64,000 nt of DNA, from NCBI GenBank assembly GCA_007922225.1, contig ML679966.1:58300148-58364147 (forward strand), written 5' to 3'. The first letter of the stretch is position 1; each line of letters begins with the position of its first letter. The stretch comes from Emydura subglobosa. Its lineage: Eukaryota > Chordata > Testudines > Chelidae. A program made the translations under genes and the position numbers. Positions 31,925 through 43,600 of the stretch are shown piece by piece. Below the pieces are notes generated by a model. That model did not search any database. It was not told the origin of the DNA and saw only the letters and a program-made list of their open reading frames with translations.

Positions 31925-34883
31925 TAATATTATTTTGACATTGCCTGGGAATATTTTCATGATGATGTTGCCTAAATTCACATGACCACTTGTGTAGGTA
32001 GTATGCTATTGTCAATGATAGGACAAGGTTTGCATTCTGTAGATCTCCCAGATTAAATAATTCCATTAAAACAATGGAAACAACAGCAGGTGTGTATAGG
32101 TGTGCAGGGGAGACAACAGTAATCAATGGGAAAAGAAAATTTCACTGGACAGAGCATCATTTTTAACTTATGGGTGAGCTGATTATATATGTTGTTTTGT
32201 GTCATGTCTCTTTGTTACTATTTTTGCTAGGTTTGGTGCCACTACATGAGCTAGATTAGAGATCAGTGGTGGAAAACTAGTTAAGGGAAGCGAGTACTGA
32301 AGAGGAATGTGAAGGAATAGGGTGGTATCACTAGGGGCCATACCCAACATCAGTTGAAGTCAAAGGGAGTCTTCCCACTGATTTCAGAGGGCTTTGTGTC
32401 AGGCACTTGAGAATCTAACATGCAAGATATTCTAAGTTTCCAACTCCTGTTGAATCCAAGTAGTTGAATGCAATGGGAACAGAGAACATTCAGCACCAAG
32501 TAAAATCAGAGCCATTATAGATAAGAAGAGGGAGGTAGTGTCTTAGGAAGAAGATAAAAGGCATGGATTCATGAATAGGAGAGGGACACAAAAGGAGCAT
32601 CAAAGAGAGGAGGAATTCTCAGGGAGATGGTAGATTTTATTGATGTGACAAGTTTCACTGTACTTATTTATGGTATACATAATAATAGTTAGTAGATTGA
32701 TCTTTTGTATTACAAATAGCACTAAAATTGATGTTTCATAGTGTTTGTGTTTCATAGTGACAATACTGATTTACATTTCTTCCTTAATGCAGTTACAACA
32801 GCGATGGTGTCAAAAAATGTAGTCAGTGATCAATTCTAACTTTACATCATGTTTATTCTTTAATAATAATATAATTTATTCTATTTATAATAGAAAATGT
32901 ATTGAAAATAAATACGTATTCATTTATCATAGAAAATGTGAAACCACAGTAAATTAAATTAGTGATTCCTACAAACGTTTTAGCTGACTTGGTTTAAACG
33001 ACACTTACATATAGTGTATTGTATTGTAACTGAGAAGTCTGTAAAACCTCACCATGTGGAATTTGCAGTTTCCCAGCAGATTTGTCTTCCAGCTACACAT
33101 GCAATGCATACAAACAGCCATGTTCCTAGGTTCTGACAAATGTTTGATATGGTGATCTTCCAAGATCATTCATGTAAAATCAAACATGCCAAAGCTGCTG
33201 ATTTTGCTTATTCATTTCCATCAAGTAAAAAATCATTAGAGGAGGGAGGAGCACAGCTGCACAGAATTAAACAAGATGGCATGAACCTCAACATTTGTCA
33301 TAAACAATTTTCTTTAAAAATGTGTAGTTTATTTTCCCCAGGGGTGTATTGATTTTAATAAATACATAAAACTGCTCTTTTATGGGGCATAATTCTCCTC
33401 CCAGAGAGAAGTCCCCCCCATTGTAACCCCTTGGCAGGGAAAGAAAGAAAGAAATTGTCTGCCTCTGTGCTGTACTATGCTTAACACACTCTAGGCATTA
33501 TAATAATAAACAAGGAGTCTCCACAGAGCAACAGATGTTCTGGTCTTGCTGTTGTTCCTATTCTGGCCTGCCCAGACCTACCATCACCTGCCCATTAAAT
33601 GCTGGCAGCAAGGGACTTCCAGGAACTGACCTCTATGCTGGCAAAAGGGTGTGTATCCCCTGCATGACACTCCAGAATTCTGCCTCCTCCTCTGCTCACT
33701 GGAACTGTTTTGGTGCTGCTGCCAGGAAATCCTGGGCTGCTCTGATGTCCTTCCATTGAAAACTATGGTTATGTCATAAGTTGATTTAAATAGAAATGAG
33801 AGTTGAGACTAGCAGGTCCCCCCGCCTTTCACCTTGCCAAAACAAAGTACAAATATTTCTTTGATAGGTTGCAGTTTTATTTAAACCACAAAATATTAAT
33901 ATATTTCAATGTCACTGACTATAGAACAGTTTATTTATACATTGTGTCAAAAAATTCCTGAAGCTAGAAATGCCTCTTTTTATAAAGTCTTCTGTACTTT
34001 GTTCCCTTTTTTCAACAGTCAGAGTAGCTCTTTACATAAGAGGCTTTTGAAGCTACCTAAAAGAAGCTGAGGTAGAAAGCAACTGCTAGTGCTCCATTTC
34101 ATATACATTTATTACCTCTCTCTCTCCCATTAGTGGTATTTATTTGCTTTCCTCCTTTAGACCTGTAGAAGGAAATTCATGTGAGATCGACAGTGAAACT
34201 AAATTATTTTGGCCATCTGCTACTTTCACCTCTCGCATAGCCCTCTTTTCCCAGCAAGAAATAAGAAGGAAAAATATCTAAATTATTATCCCTTCTCTAA
34301 AAATCATGAAGAAAATCAGTCAATCCATTAATCCTCTAGTTTTAGGCCTTTGTTACTCCTTACAAGTATCAACAAAGTGTTCCTCTTGAATTAAGTCACT
34401 AGCCTTCAGATAACTTAGGTTTCTCATTAGAACCTATCACCATGTTTATGTTCTCTCTCCAATTTATTGGCCTGGCACCGCAGCTCAGTGGAGCTCTACT
34501 GCTTAATTCTGGAACAATTCTACATGTAGTCATCCCAGCAGACACAACATTTTCCAGAGCTCCTGGACTATATTTTGTAATTTGGCCCCCTACAATTGTT
34601 TGGAAGCCTGTGCAGCAATTGTTTCAGTTTTGCCTCTCCAGTATCTAAGTAGCCAATCAACTTCCTTTTTTCCGTATCTCTGATCTACCAGCCTCAATAT
34701 ATTCACTTTAGCAGGACATAGCAGTGAACATGCTATTGGTTGAGATGCATAAGGATTGTATCCTGTGGCCTAGATCATGTTTTCTCATGCCATCAAAACA
34801 GCTCAGGACACTTCTCTCCAGGAACTAGCTAATTCATGTATCCAACAATATAGCTTCCCTCCTACTCCCCCTTCCTTGCTGAT
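31925..34883. other. Non-coding stretch, nothing identified
   Basis: A short (GAAA)n run lies at about 33439-33456. No exon or transposon was recognised. Confidence 0.4.
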
Positions 34884-35006
34884 TGTAGCCAGGAGGTGTG
34901 GCCTCCCTCAAAGATTGATACCGAGGGAGAGCAAACCCGCCCCCCTCCGGGTGTTGGAACCCAGTAGTACAGCACCTGACCGGAAGTAAGTAGGTGGGGC
35001 TAGGCC

Positions 35007-35014
35007 TATAAAAG
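35007..35014 (+). promoter_or_regulatory. TATA box of copy B
   Basis: TATAAAAG in the context GGCCTATAAAAGCC, 123 bp from the element start and about 120 bp before the acidic open frame. It is the best preserved promoter-like box of the three copies with copy C. Confidence 0.6.
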
Positions 35015-35135
35015 CCAGGCCTGCCCACTCAGTCAGAGCCCAGCAGCTGAGGGAGAAGGATGCCTCTCCCTTGGTGCCTAAGTCTATGCCACACCCAACT
35101 GCTACCCGGAGGAGGGGCTGCCAGATCTACCCACG

Positions 35136-35420
35136 GTGTGGGGCCCTGAGGATCTAGAAGAGACCCCCAGACCCTATGACCTGGAGGAGAGGCTGCCAGA
35201 GCTGCCTACTTCCTGGGACCCTGAGGACCTGGAGGAGCTACCCAAGCTGCCAACCCCCGGTGAGCCAGAAAGGACACACAGATCCTGGGACCTAGAGGAA
35301 CTTCCCTCTGCAGATAACCCCTTACAGTTCCCGGACCTGCTGTCAAGCGATGAGGAACCAGGTACTTTAGGGAGAGGGTGGGAGGAAGTAGCCCAGAGAA
35401 GCCAACTATGGTCTGGCTGA
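35136..35420 (+). CDS. LTR-embedded open frame with DLEELP repeats (copy B)
   Basis: A 94-codon frame from ATG to TGA encodes an acidic Leu/Glu/Pro-rich product with repeats EDLEETP, DLEERLPELP, EDLEELPKLP and DLEELPSADNP, then LQFPDLLSSDEEPG and a C-terminal GWEEVAQR. The frame is also open upstream of the ATG, so the start is not certain. The DLEELPSADNP block (35289-35321) is identical in protein to one in copy C (62938-62970), although the DNA differs at seven third-codon positions. A donor-like CAG/GTACTT falls inside the frame. It has no known domain and no assigned function. Confidence 0.5.
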   Translation: MWGPEDLEETPRPYDLEERLPELPTSWDPEDLEELPKLPTPGEPERTHRSWDLEELPSADNPLQFPDLLSSDEEPGTLGRGWEEVAQRSQLWSG

Positions 35421-35569
35421 GCTTGCGCTCATTCCGAGTAAGCATGCTTCGGCTGGAGCCCCGCTGACCCAGTGACAGGGGGCTCTGGGCTGGTACACAG
35501 TGGAGACTGGTGGGCCTGCATCCTCCTCCCCCCTTCCTAACCCAGCCTAGGGGTGATTGCCCAGTGAGG

Positions 35570-35930
35570 GCCAGGGCCTGTTGCCTGCTGCCTGCCATGC
35601 CCTGCCAAAGGGCCTGGTGTAGGTTAGCTACTCGCCCTGCTGAGGGCTAGAGACTGCTTCCCCTCCCCATTGTCTGCCTACCCTGCATAGACTGTTTACT
35701 CACCCTGCCAAGGGCTGGAGGCTATTTACCGCTGCCTGCCCACCCTGCTGAGGGCCAGGCCATAGACGTACTTGCCCTGTGAGGGGCTGGAGACTGTTCC
35801 CCACTGACAGCCTGTCCTTGCTGAGGGCTGGGCAATAGACTGTTTGCTCACCCTATTCAAGGGCTAGAGACTATTAACCCTAAGGAGCAACCCAAACCCA
35901 AAGCTCGCCCTACTAAGGGCCAGAGGCGGC
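35570..35930 (+). repeat. Tandem-repeat tail of copy B
   Basis: Imperfect units share CACCCTGC, GAGGGCTGGAGAC and ATAGACTGTTTACTC. They correspond in place and motif to the tails of copies A and C. Confidence 0.65.
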
Positions 35931-36044
35931 CCCTTTAACTTGGACTCTTTGAAGAGGTTAGGTGCCAGGAGGTGTGGCCTCCCTCAGAGATTGACACCAA
36001 GGGAGAGCCACTGGAACTGCCCCCCCTACAGGGGATCTTCTACA

Positions 36045-37499
36045 ATGATAATTACATTATGATTATCACAAATATGTTCATTTTTCACCATTGTTTGCAA
36101 ACTATTTTGCACAATGTTTAGCCTTTAATATATTCAAGAGCTAACCACTGAGTATTTGCTGCTTCTCATTTGATATTTATGCCATGTGATTGGTTATCTA
36201 TGTCACATGCTACTGTTTTTACATTGTGAATGGATATCTTAATCTTTATAAATGGATGTTGCTTTTTCTGCTCTCAAATTTGTGTTTGGGAGCTGTTTCA
36301 GTTTCAACTAATCTGCAGTCTACTATGGAAAATTTCCAACCAGCTGTACTACACATTCATAAATGTTCAATATAGCTATTCTGGAAATAATAAGAAGCTT
36401 TCCAAAAAGTGTATTAACCCATTTCCAGTTTGCTTTCCAAAATATCTGTTCACAATAGTGTTCAGGATGCCTTTGCTTTTCATGAACATTTTTTGTGAAC
36501 ATTTTTTTGTGGGGAAAAAACCCTCACTCATCCAAATGTTCAAGCACTGGGGAATACAAGAAGTGGTTACCAGCAAAGTGAATTGGCAGGGTTTATTGAG
36601 GAGAATATATAAGAATGTTTTCTGCTGTATGTGTGCAGATTTAGTTGTGCTAAACAATGCTGGAAATCTTCCAGCATTCAAGTGAAATAATCTATATAAT
36701 AAGCATGTCTTTACACAATTTCCATCCAAACTCTTTAAATCCCTAGCAATCAAAAGATGTTGTAGGGTCTCTTTCACTTCTGTCATTCAAAATACACAGT
36801 CACTGAAACTTTTGATGACTTTTTGTTTCTTTTAGACCTAATGTACAATCCCCTGCAACACAAATACCTGATATTTTTAAAACAGGTAAAAGAACAATAA
36901 GATGTCGAAGTGTCTCCTTGAACTTGGATTTTGGGAGGGAAACTAGGCTCCCAGAGAGACTCAGAGAAGGGAAAGAGTTCTTGCCGTGTAGCAAAGAGAT
37001 CACTTCCAAGCCCAAGGACTTAACTCAATGGTCCTAAGTACTCTTTGCTCCTCCCCTGTGGAGCCTTCGTTGTGAGAGAGAGTGCAGACCGAGGACTTCA
37101 CTGCAAGAGACATGCAGAGGACTGTAGCCTTTCCTTTACTTAACAAAGCTGAATTTCTGAGATGGGATAGGTGCTGGCACTTCAGGTGAGACCCAGTAAC
37201 TTAGGACTGGAGTCCTTGGGACTAGAGACAGATTTGTAAAGAGACTACTTTACTCACTGATCCTAACCATGAGTAGGGTTTGGTGGATTGTTGAGGTGGT
37301 GCAGCCAAGAGACTATTACCTGTGGGACATTCCGACTGGTGGCCAAGACAGTAGTTAGATGTACTATTGACAAAGATACTGGCAGAAGAAATATTATGCT
37401 TTGTTTCTGTGTTTTCCCAGATGTATAGCTGTTCTCCCTTTCCCATAATGAAGATTGGGTGAGTGCATAACTGTTTGGAAAACTGTTCCCAGAAAGTAA
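36045..37499. other. Non-coding stretch, nothing identified
   Basis: A 151-codon open frame (36230-36685, +) and a 136-codon one on the other strand show no domain or codon pattern suggesting a gene. Confidence 0.4.
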
Positions 37500-38419
37500 T
37501 TATCAGTGGTTCACTGACAAGCTGGAAGGGCATATCAAGTGGGGTCCCAAAAGGATCAGTTCTGGGTCTGGTTCCGTTCAATATCTTTATCAATGATTTA
37601 TATAATGACATAGAGAGTACACTTATATAGTTTGCAGATGATACAATGATGGGAGGGGTTGCAAGTGCTTTGAAGGGTAGGATTAAAATTCAAAACGATC
37701 TGGACAAACTGGAGAAATGGTTTGAAATAAATAGGGTGAAATTCAATAAGGACAAATGCAAAGTATTCCATTTAAGAAAGATCAATCAGTTACATGCGTA
37801 CAAAATGGGAAATGACTTCCTAGGAAGGAGTTCTGCGGAAATGAGCGTCCTAGTGGATCACAAGCTAAATCTGAGTCAATGGTGTAACACAGTTGCAAAA
37901 AAAGCAAACATCATTCTGGGATGTATTAGTAGGAGTATTGTAAGCAAGTACAAGAAATTATTTTGCTCTACTCTACACTGATTAGGCCTCAGCTAGAGGA
38001 TTCTGTCCAGTTCTAGGCGTCACATTTCAGGAATGATGTGGATAAATTGGAGAAAGCTCAGAGAAGAAAAACAAAAAATATTAAAGGTCTAAAAAACAAT
38101 ACCTTTGAAGGAAGATTGGAAAAACTGGGTTAATCTGAAGAAGAGAAGACTGAGGGGGGACAAGGTAAGTTTTCAAGTACATAAAATATTTTTACAAGGA
38201 GGAGGGAGAAAAATTGTTCTCCTTGACCTCTGAGGATAGGACAAGAAGCAATGGGTTTAAATTTCAGTAAGGGTGGTTTAGATTGGACATTAGAAGAAAC
38301 TTCCTAACAGTCAAGTTTAGTTAAGCACTAAAATAAATAGTTTAGGGAGGTTATAGAATCTCCATCTTTGGAAATTTTTAAGAGCAGGTTAGACAAATAT
38401 CTGTCAGGAATGGTCTAAA
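37500..38419 (+). mobile_element. CR1 LINE, C-terminal reverse transcriptase and 3' region
   Basis: The reverse transcriptase fragment keeps NIFINDLYNDIE, then FADDT (catalytic motif, about 37630), LEKWFEINRVKFNKDKCKVF, SAEMSVLVDHKLNLSQW and ANIILGCISRS. One stop lies just before FADDT. The later part (LRPQLE-like onward) is broken. The 3' region reaches GAAATTTTTAAGAGCAGG and TGGTCTAAAT, where a hAT element (38420) interrupts or ends it. The typical final ATTCTATG repeats are missing. The copy is 5' truncated and dead. Confidence 0.85.
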
Positions 38420-39126
38420 TTGGGGTCTCCAAACTTTCAGCTGTGAGGGCCACATCCCTCAGTCTTGCTCTTAAGGTGGGCCAGAGCAGCTGGGCCCACA
38501 TCACATGGGGAGAAGGGGGGAAGGGATGGGGCCTGGAGGGGGAGTGGCCACCGTGCAGCGCTGCTTGGGGCCGGGAGCTGCACACTGGGCCCACGTAGAA
38601 GAGTGGCGGGGGGAAGCGGCGGGGCTTGGAAGGGAGATTGGCCAGTGTGCGGTGCTGCTTGGGGCCAGGAGTAGCATGGCTCCTGCCAGGGTGCTGCTAG
38701 ATCCACATGGGAGAGGGGCGGGGCCGGGACTGGGAAGCAGCTGCCATGTGGTGCTGCTTAGGGCCAGGAGCTGTGTGCTGGGCCCACATGGAAGAGAGGC
38801 AGGGCTGGGAGAGGGGGAAGTGGGATGGTCAAATGTGTCAGCAGGCCAGATGGGCAGGCCAGAGAGGGGAGCACTGATCTCCCATCCCACTGGCTGCAGA
38901 AGAGAGCCACTTCCTTGGGACCCAGGTGGAGTGCACAGGGCTATAGGATGCATGCGGTTTCCCTGTGGCAGCCAGGGGGACGGATATCAGCGAGGAGGCT
39001 GCTTCCTTGCTGAACTCCTTCCATCTGACTGCAGTGGGAGGGTGGGTGCTGGCAGAGACCGGTGGCCCTTCAGGGTTGTAAAAATGATACCCGTGGCCCT
39101 TGAGCCGAAAAGGCTGGGAACCACTA
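38420..39126. mobile_element. hAT-type element with GC-rich minisatellite core
   Basis: The left end TTGGGGTCTCCAAACTTT, running on to GAGGGCCACA, and the right end (reverse: TAGTGGTTCCCAGCCTTT, then AAGGGCCACG) form imperfect terminal inverted repeats. TCTAA is present on both sides (in GGTCTAAA and ATCTAAGG), consistent with a shifted or eroded 8-bp target duplication. The core (38553-38840) is a tandem repeat. No transposase. It sits at the end of a CR1 copy. Confidence 0.65.
38553..38840. repeat. Minisatellite, about 95-bp period
   Basis: Three units begin GTGCAGCGCTGCTTGGGGCC (38553), GTGCGGTGCTGCTTGGGGCC (38647) and ATGTGGTGCTGCTTAGGGCC (38746). Each continues through GGGCCCAC and GGGGCGGGGC-like text. 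The 226-codon open frame across it is an effect of GC content. Confidence 0.85.
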
Positions 39127-40380
39127 ATCTAAGGTTATTCTTTGTTAGCTACATATGCTTAAGCTTGTTGGGCCTTATCCTTTAATTATTTTGGCTAAGC
39201 TATTGTTCTACAGGCCTTGAGGCTTGTAGGCTCATTGCATAATCACCTTAACGTATACGTATGCCTCACCTAGCAAATAACTAAACCTAAAGGCTACAAA
39301 TCCTTTCCTCCACTTAATTTCTCTGTTAGTACCCTTTAGTTAGCCAGTGTCTTGCTGCATTAAAGTCTCACAGAACTCTTAATGGGGTAGCATATCTGTG
39401 CTCCAGAGTGGATCTGATCGGTCTTAAAACTTTCAGGAACAAAGAGAACTCATCAAGTTGAAGGGACAGTTTCTTTTCTCCTTAAATCCAGACCTCAATC
39501 ATATCTCTTTGTGACACTGCCTAAAATGAGGTCACAGTTGAAGCTCAATCTATGGTAGCCCATATCTATTATAAATTTAGCAAGGCATCACTCATGATTT
39601 CAAACTTGATAAAGAGTTGCACCTTAAAAGACTAAGGCCAGTAACCTCATATTCTGAGTACCAGTATTTGTTTGGGAACCTTGACAGAAGGACAATAAAT
39701 CTATCAGAGAGCAAGAAATGCTCTTTGCCAGAATCTGAACTGAGAGCCTCCTTTAATATAAGTAGCAGTAGGGGGAGCTTTTAACTTCAGGAAAAATGAT
39801 ACCCTTTAAATCAAGTTTCTCTGTTTGCAGAGAATCTGGATTTCATTCGAGACAACACAACTGCCTTCTCTTCTGTTTTGATGGAAAGCCTTCTGCAGCT
39901 TATAAATCAGAAATAATTTCACTGAGTCAAGCAGCCCCCACATCTCCTGCTTCATGTATCCAGTATGTCGTTTAAGGAGGATAGAATTTCATCAATCTTC
40001 AAAATGTACAACAGGATAAATTCCCAGTGCCTAATTCTCCACTTTGTCTCAAAACTTTTGCCCCAACAGACAAGAGGAAGTGCGGTTAAAGAGAAGATTA
40101 TTCAAAGGGTGTAATAAAATCCTAACCAAATCCAGAAAGGTCTGCACTTCAGTTATTTATAACAAAACGTGAAGCATTTTTGTACTGTAGTACATTGCTA
40201 TCATTTCAATGTTTTGACAGATTTTTTAACAAAATATTGTGATGCTTTCTACTGCTTTTTCTTTAAGAAGCCAGTTGCCTGAATATCTTTTCTCAGCCTA
40301 ATTCTTCAGGATAATTTACATTTAAAAAAAATATTCTTCTCACCTCTTAAAAAAAAATCCTATAGCTTACCGGGACTTAA
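39127..40380. other. Non-coding stretch, nothing identified
   Basis: No gene or named repeat recognised. Confidence 0.4.
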
Positions 40381-40470
40381 AATCATAGAATATTAGAGCT
40401 GGAAGGGACCTCAAGAGGTCATCTAGTCCAACGCCCTGCTCAAGGCAGTTCATGAAAATACATGGCAATT
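40381..40470 (-). mobile_element. CR1 LINE 3' tip
   Basis: On the plus strand it reads AATCATAGAATATTAGAGC, GGAAGGGACCTCAAGAGGTC and TCTAGTCCAACGCCCTGCTC, the reverse of the CR1 3' end. Severely 5' truncated. Confidence 0.9.
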
Positions 40471-40546
40471 CATGAAAACCCTTCATTTCTTGATTTATAT
40501 TTATCTCCCAACCCTATGCTACTATTAACATCATTTGAAGGAAAGA

Positions 40547-40580
40547 TTTTTATTTCTTTATTTCTTTATTTCTTTATTTT
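40547..40580 (+). repeat. (TTTATTTC)n octamer run
   Basis: About four units of an 8-bp repeat, between two CR1 tips. Confidence 0.9.
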
Positions 40581-40629
40581 AATGTTTCCAGAATTTTTAG
40601 TCATGGATTTGGGATTTTGTATGGTTTCT

Positions 40630-40690
40630 AATATAGAAAAATAGAAATGTGGGGCTGGGAGGAACCTCAAGAAGTCCAGTCTTACAACTC
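40630..40690 (-). mobile_element. Second CR1 LINE 3' tip
   Basis: TATAGAAAAATAGAAATG, GGGGCTGGGAGGAACCTCAA and GAAGTCCAGTC resemble the same CR1 3' end as at 40381, more diverged. Confidence 0.6.
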
Positions 40691-43600
40691 TCTATCTGCT
40701 TTAGAATACATATGATCTTACAGGCCAGGAAAGGTTCACAAAGCTGTTTATGTTGGCTGTGTAGCAATAGACTGACCTATAAAGGCAAAGGTTTACCCAC
40801 TGCTTAGGAACAAAAAATAGAAAGCCTAGCTTGTCAGATGGGAGCTGTGGAGCTGTCCTAGGACTGGGCAGCATCCATCTCCTTGTCACAAATCCTCCCT
40901 TTCCCTCCTCCACCACTGCTCAGGCAGTGATTGCAGTGATTGTTGTTACTACAACTCTAAAGCTGAAGTAAACGTTACTGTAATCAGGAGGCAACTAATG
41001 TGAGCATTAAATTACACCAGAAACAATGTAATTCTTACAGTAATATAAAAGCTCTTTGGAAGCTGTCATTCTATCCCTTTCTTAAAAATCAATTTAACAG
41101 TTCTAAAAGACAGTTCTAAAACTCCTAATCCATTAATTTCTGGAATAATATTATCACTTAAGCTTGACAGGACCATCCTTTACATATTCTTTATGCGTGT
41201 TACTCTATCGAGTGCAGTTCTTTAGTCAGACATTTTCATGCACAGAGAAGTTCCTTTACTGGTTTGGGTTGGCAGTAGATCATAATCAAGTTTTTTAAAA
41301 AATGTGTGTAGAATTGAGACTAGAACTGGGCAAAAGTTGCCAACTGGAAAAATTTCCTGACATTTATTTCTCAAGAAAGTTTGGTTAAATTTTCCAATTT
41401 TTATGGGAAAATTCCAAATGAAATATTTTGAAACAAACAAATGAAAGGTGTTTCTAATAAAAATTTCGACATTCAGCATTTTCAAAGGTCAAATGTATTG
41501 ACAGTCTTTAATCAGCACTCATGTTGGTGATAATTTCAACACAATTTCATTTTATTCATTGTTCTGCATAGCATTTTTCTAATGAGATCCTCCAAATCTG
41601 ACAGGATGACAAAAGTGACAAACATGTCATGTGGGAATTGCATTTCTCATACTGTTTGCTAGACACATTTTTTTTTCCTATAGCAGAATTTCCAGATGCA
41701 GGACTCCCTGTGCATGCAAACAATAATTCATCTGAGATTCAAAATAGGGTCTTCCTGCTCCATGGGCAGCAGGTCTACCCGGGAATTCAGAAGGGCTGAT
41801 CCTTCAGGATGACCGAAATCTAGCCTCACTAGAAGTTACTTTTTGGATCTCTCTCAGGAATAGAGTATTTCTTAGTTCACTGATGGTGTAAGTAGATATA
41901 ACTCTACTGATATCACTGCTCATATAGGGTTGCACCTACTTATGCCAGTGTTGAATTTGGCACAAAGAATCTACTTCTCAAATGCAAGGTCACCCTAATC
42001 AGTATCTTTTCCACAAATGAAAAAAAAATTGAATTAATTTACAAATGATTCTGTGCTACAGTAATTCATAATTTGGTACTGTCAGTTACAAGCATCTCAT
42101 ACAATATTTTCATTAATCCATTAATCTTGATTTAACTTAAAAACAAACACCCTCCACACACACTCTCCTCACCCCCAAAAATCAACACCCTGCTGAAAGA
42201 GTGGAGGTTAAGAAGCATATGCATCCCCCATGACTGCTCCTGCAACCTGTGAGTTGCCACTATCTATTATTATCCTTTGCCACCAGGCTAGGAAATCACA
42301 CTCACCTCAACTTGCAATAGAGGAAAGTAAATACTTAGCATTCTAAAAGCTGATAAATATATTGTGGTATTCCAAGACTGTGTGATGGTGAAGTGTGTCC
42401 CTACTGGTAGCCTAATTACTCTCCTTTTATTCCCTTTAGGTGTGTTATCAAACAGGTGGTTGCCACCAGTTAATACAGTACACCATTTTCCCAGAAAGTA
42501 AATGGATCATTTTTCTTTTCAACATGTGATGGTCATAGAGGCATTTTACCACTGTACTAAGATGACACTTAAAAATCAGAATGTGAACACTAAATCATAA
42601 TTTATTACTGGCAAACACCTGATATTATTAGCAGAGTTTCTAATCATCAATCTAAAAACAATTTTGTTTATCTCCTTTCTCTACAAATATATATGATTTT
42701 TTCTAATATCCCTTTATTCACTCGTAATACAGGAAAGTCTGTATGAAAAAATGGAAGGCTACATTCATACACTCATTCACAGTTAATTCCATAATAAGAA
42801 CATGACATGAGGAAAAGGATATGATAAAAATGTTATGTGCTTTGAGAAATTTAAATAGTTTTAAAAGTGAAAGTGTCAGCCTGGGAGAAATGAAAGGAGG
42901 GAGATAAGAAAAATACAAGAGGAAGGAGGGAAAAATAAAGCAAAAATATTCAAGAGAAAGAAGGGAGATATCAAGAACTAACATATGGATCCCTACCTAT
43001 CAGTCACAAAAGCATATACAAAATGAATAACAGGGAAGGGTTTGCATGGACCTATAGATGGTTAAGCAGATTTTTAAAATCATAAATCACATTCATTTGT
43101 TTAACTCCATGTGCATAATTCCATGTTGGTTTGGTAGTGACCCAAAGGAATCATCTGGGGCTAGATTATAATCTTACTTTCAAACCCTTAGTAAGGGGAG
43201 GTATATTGTTGCCCCTTTTCAGGGCAGAAAGATTTTAAGAGGTACAATTCCCTCTCTAGTCTCCCATCTGCTTTAGGGCAGAAATAATCTACTATTGGCC
43301 TACTGTATCAGTAGCAAATTACTGCCCCCAACAACCCATACTTGCTCAGCTCTGCTGTGCTTACTGGTTACTTGAAGAGTGGAGCCAAAGCTACATCCTT
43401 TCCTCTTCCTTGCCTGCCTACTTCTTGCCCTCTTACATGGTGATGGAAGTAACGACCCCACAGAATCTTTTTTCACTCCCCTGCACAAATTGGCAGTATA
43501 GGCAACCCAAGGAAAGGAGTAACACTATCTACTTCTATATGAGCAGATAGAGCAAGATGCAATTTTCCCCTCTCCTTTATCTTTGTACCTTTGTTTCTGA

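Larger units (their letters stand above)
34884..36044 (+). mobile_element. LTR-type element, copy B
   Basis: It starts TGTAGCC and ends at CTTCTACA (36044) or at CCCCTACA (36030). The first choice gives flanks CTGAT and ATGAT, matching at 4 of 5 sites. It holds TATAAAAG (35007-35014), the acidic DLEELP-type frame (35136-35420), donor-like CAG/GTACTT (GT at 35362), GAGGAAGTAGCCCAG, a weakened stem-loop (35438-35468) and a tandem-repeat tail (35570-35930). A 45-bp block at 34888-34932 recurs at 35964-36008 with about three mismatches. Same strand and order as copies A and C. No gag/pol. Confidence 0.8.

Noticed and set aside
34884..36044. Element end at 36030 for copy B
   Set aside because: CCCCTACA at 36030 looks like the usual end, but its flank GGGGA does not match CTGAT. 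The end at 36044 gives a 4-of-5 match, so it was preferred; the question is not fully closed.
36230..36685. 151-codon open frame and a 136-codon frame on the other strand
   Set aside because: No domain, no repeat relative, no splice-site pattern, and both strands are equally open. Chance is the simplest reading.
38505..39185. 226-codon open frame on the plus strand, the longest in the window
   Set aside because: It lies over the GC-rich ~95-bp minisatellite of the hAT element. The period is not a multiple of three for all units, and it runs out of the element end. Low stop frequency from GC content explains it.
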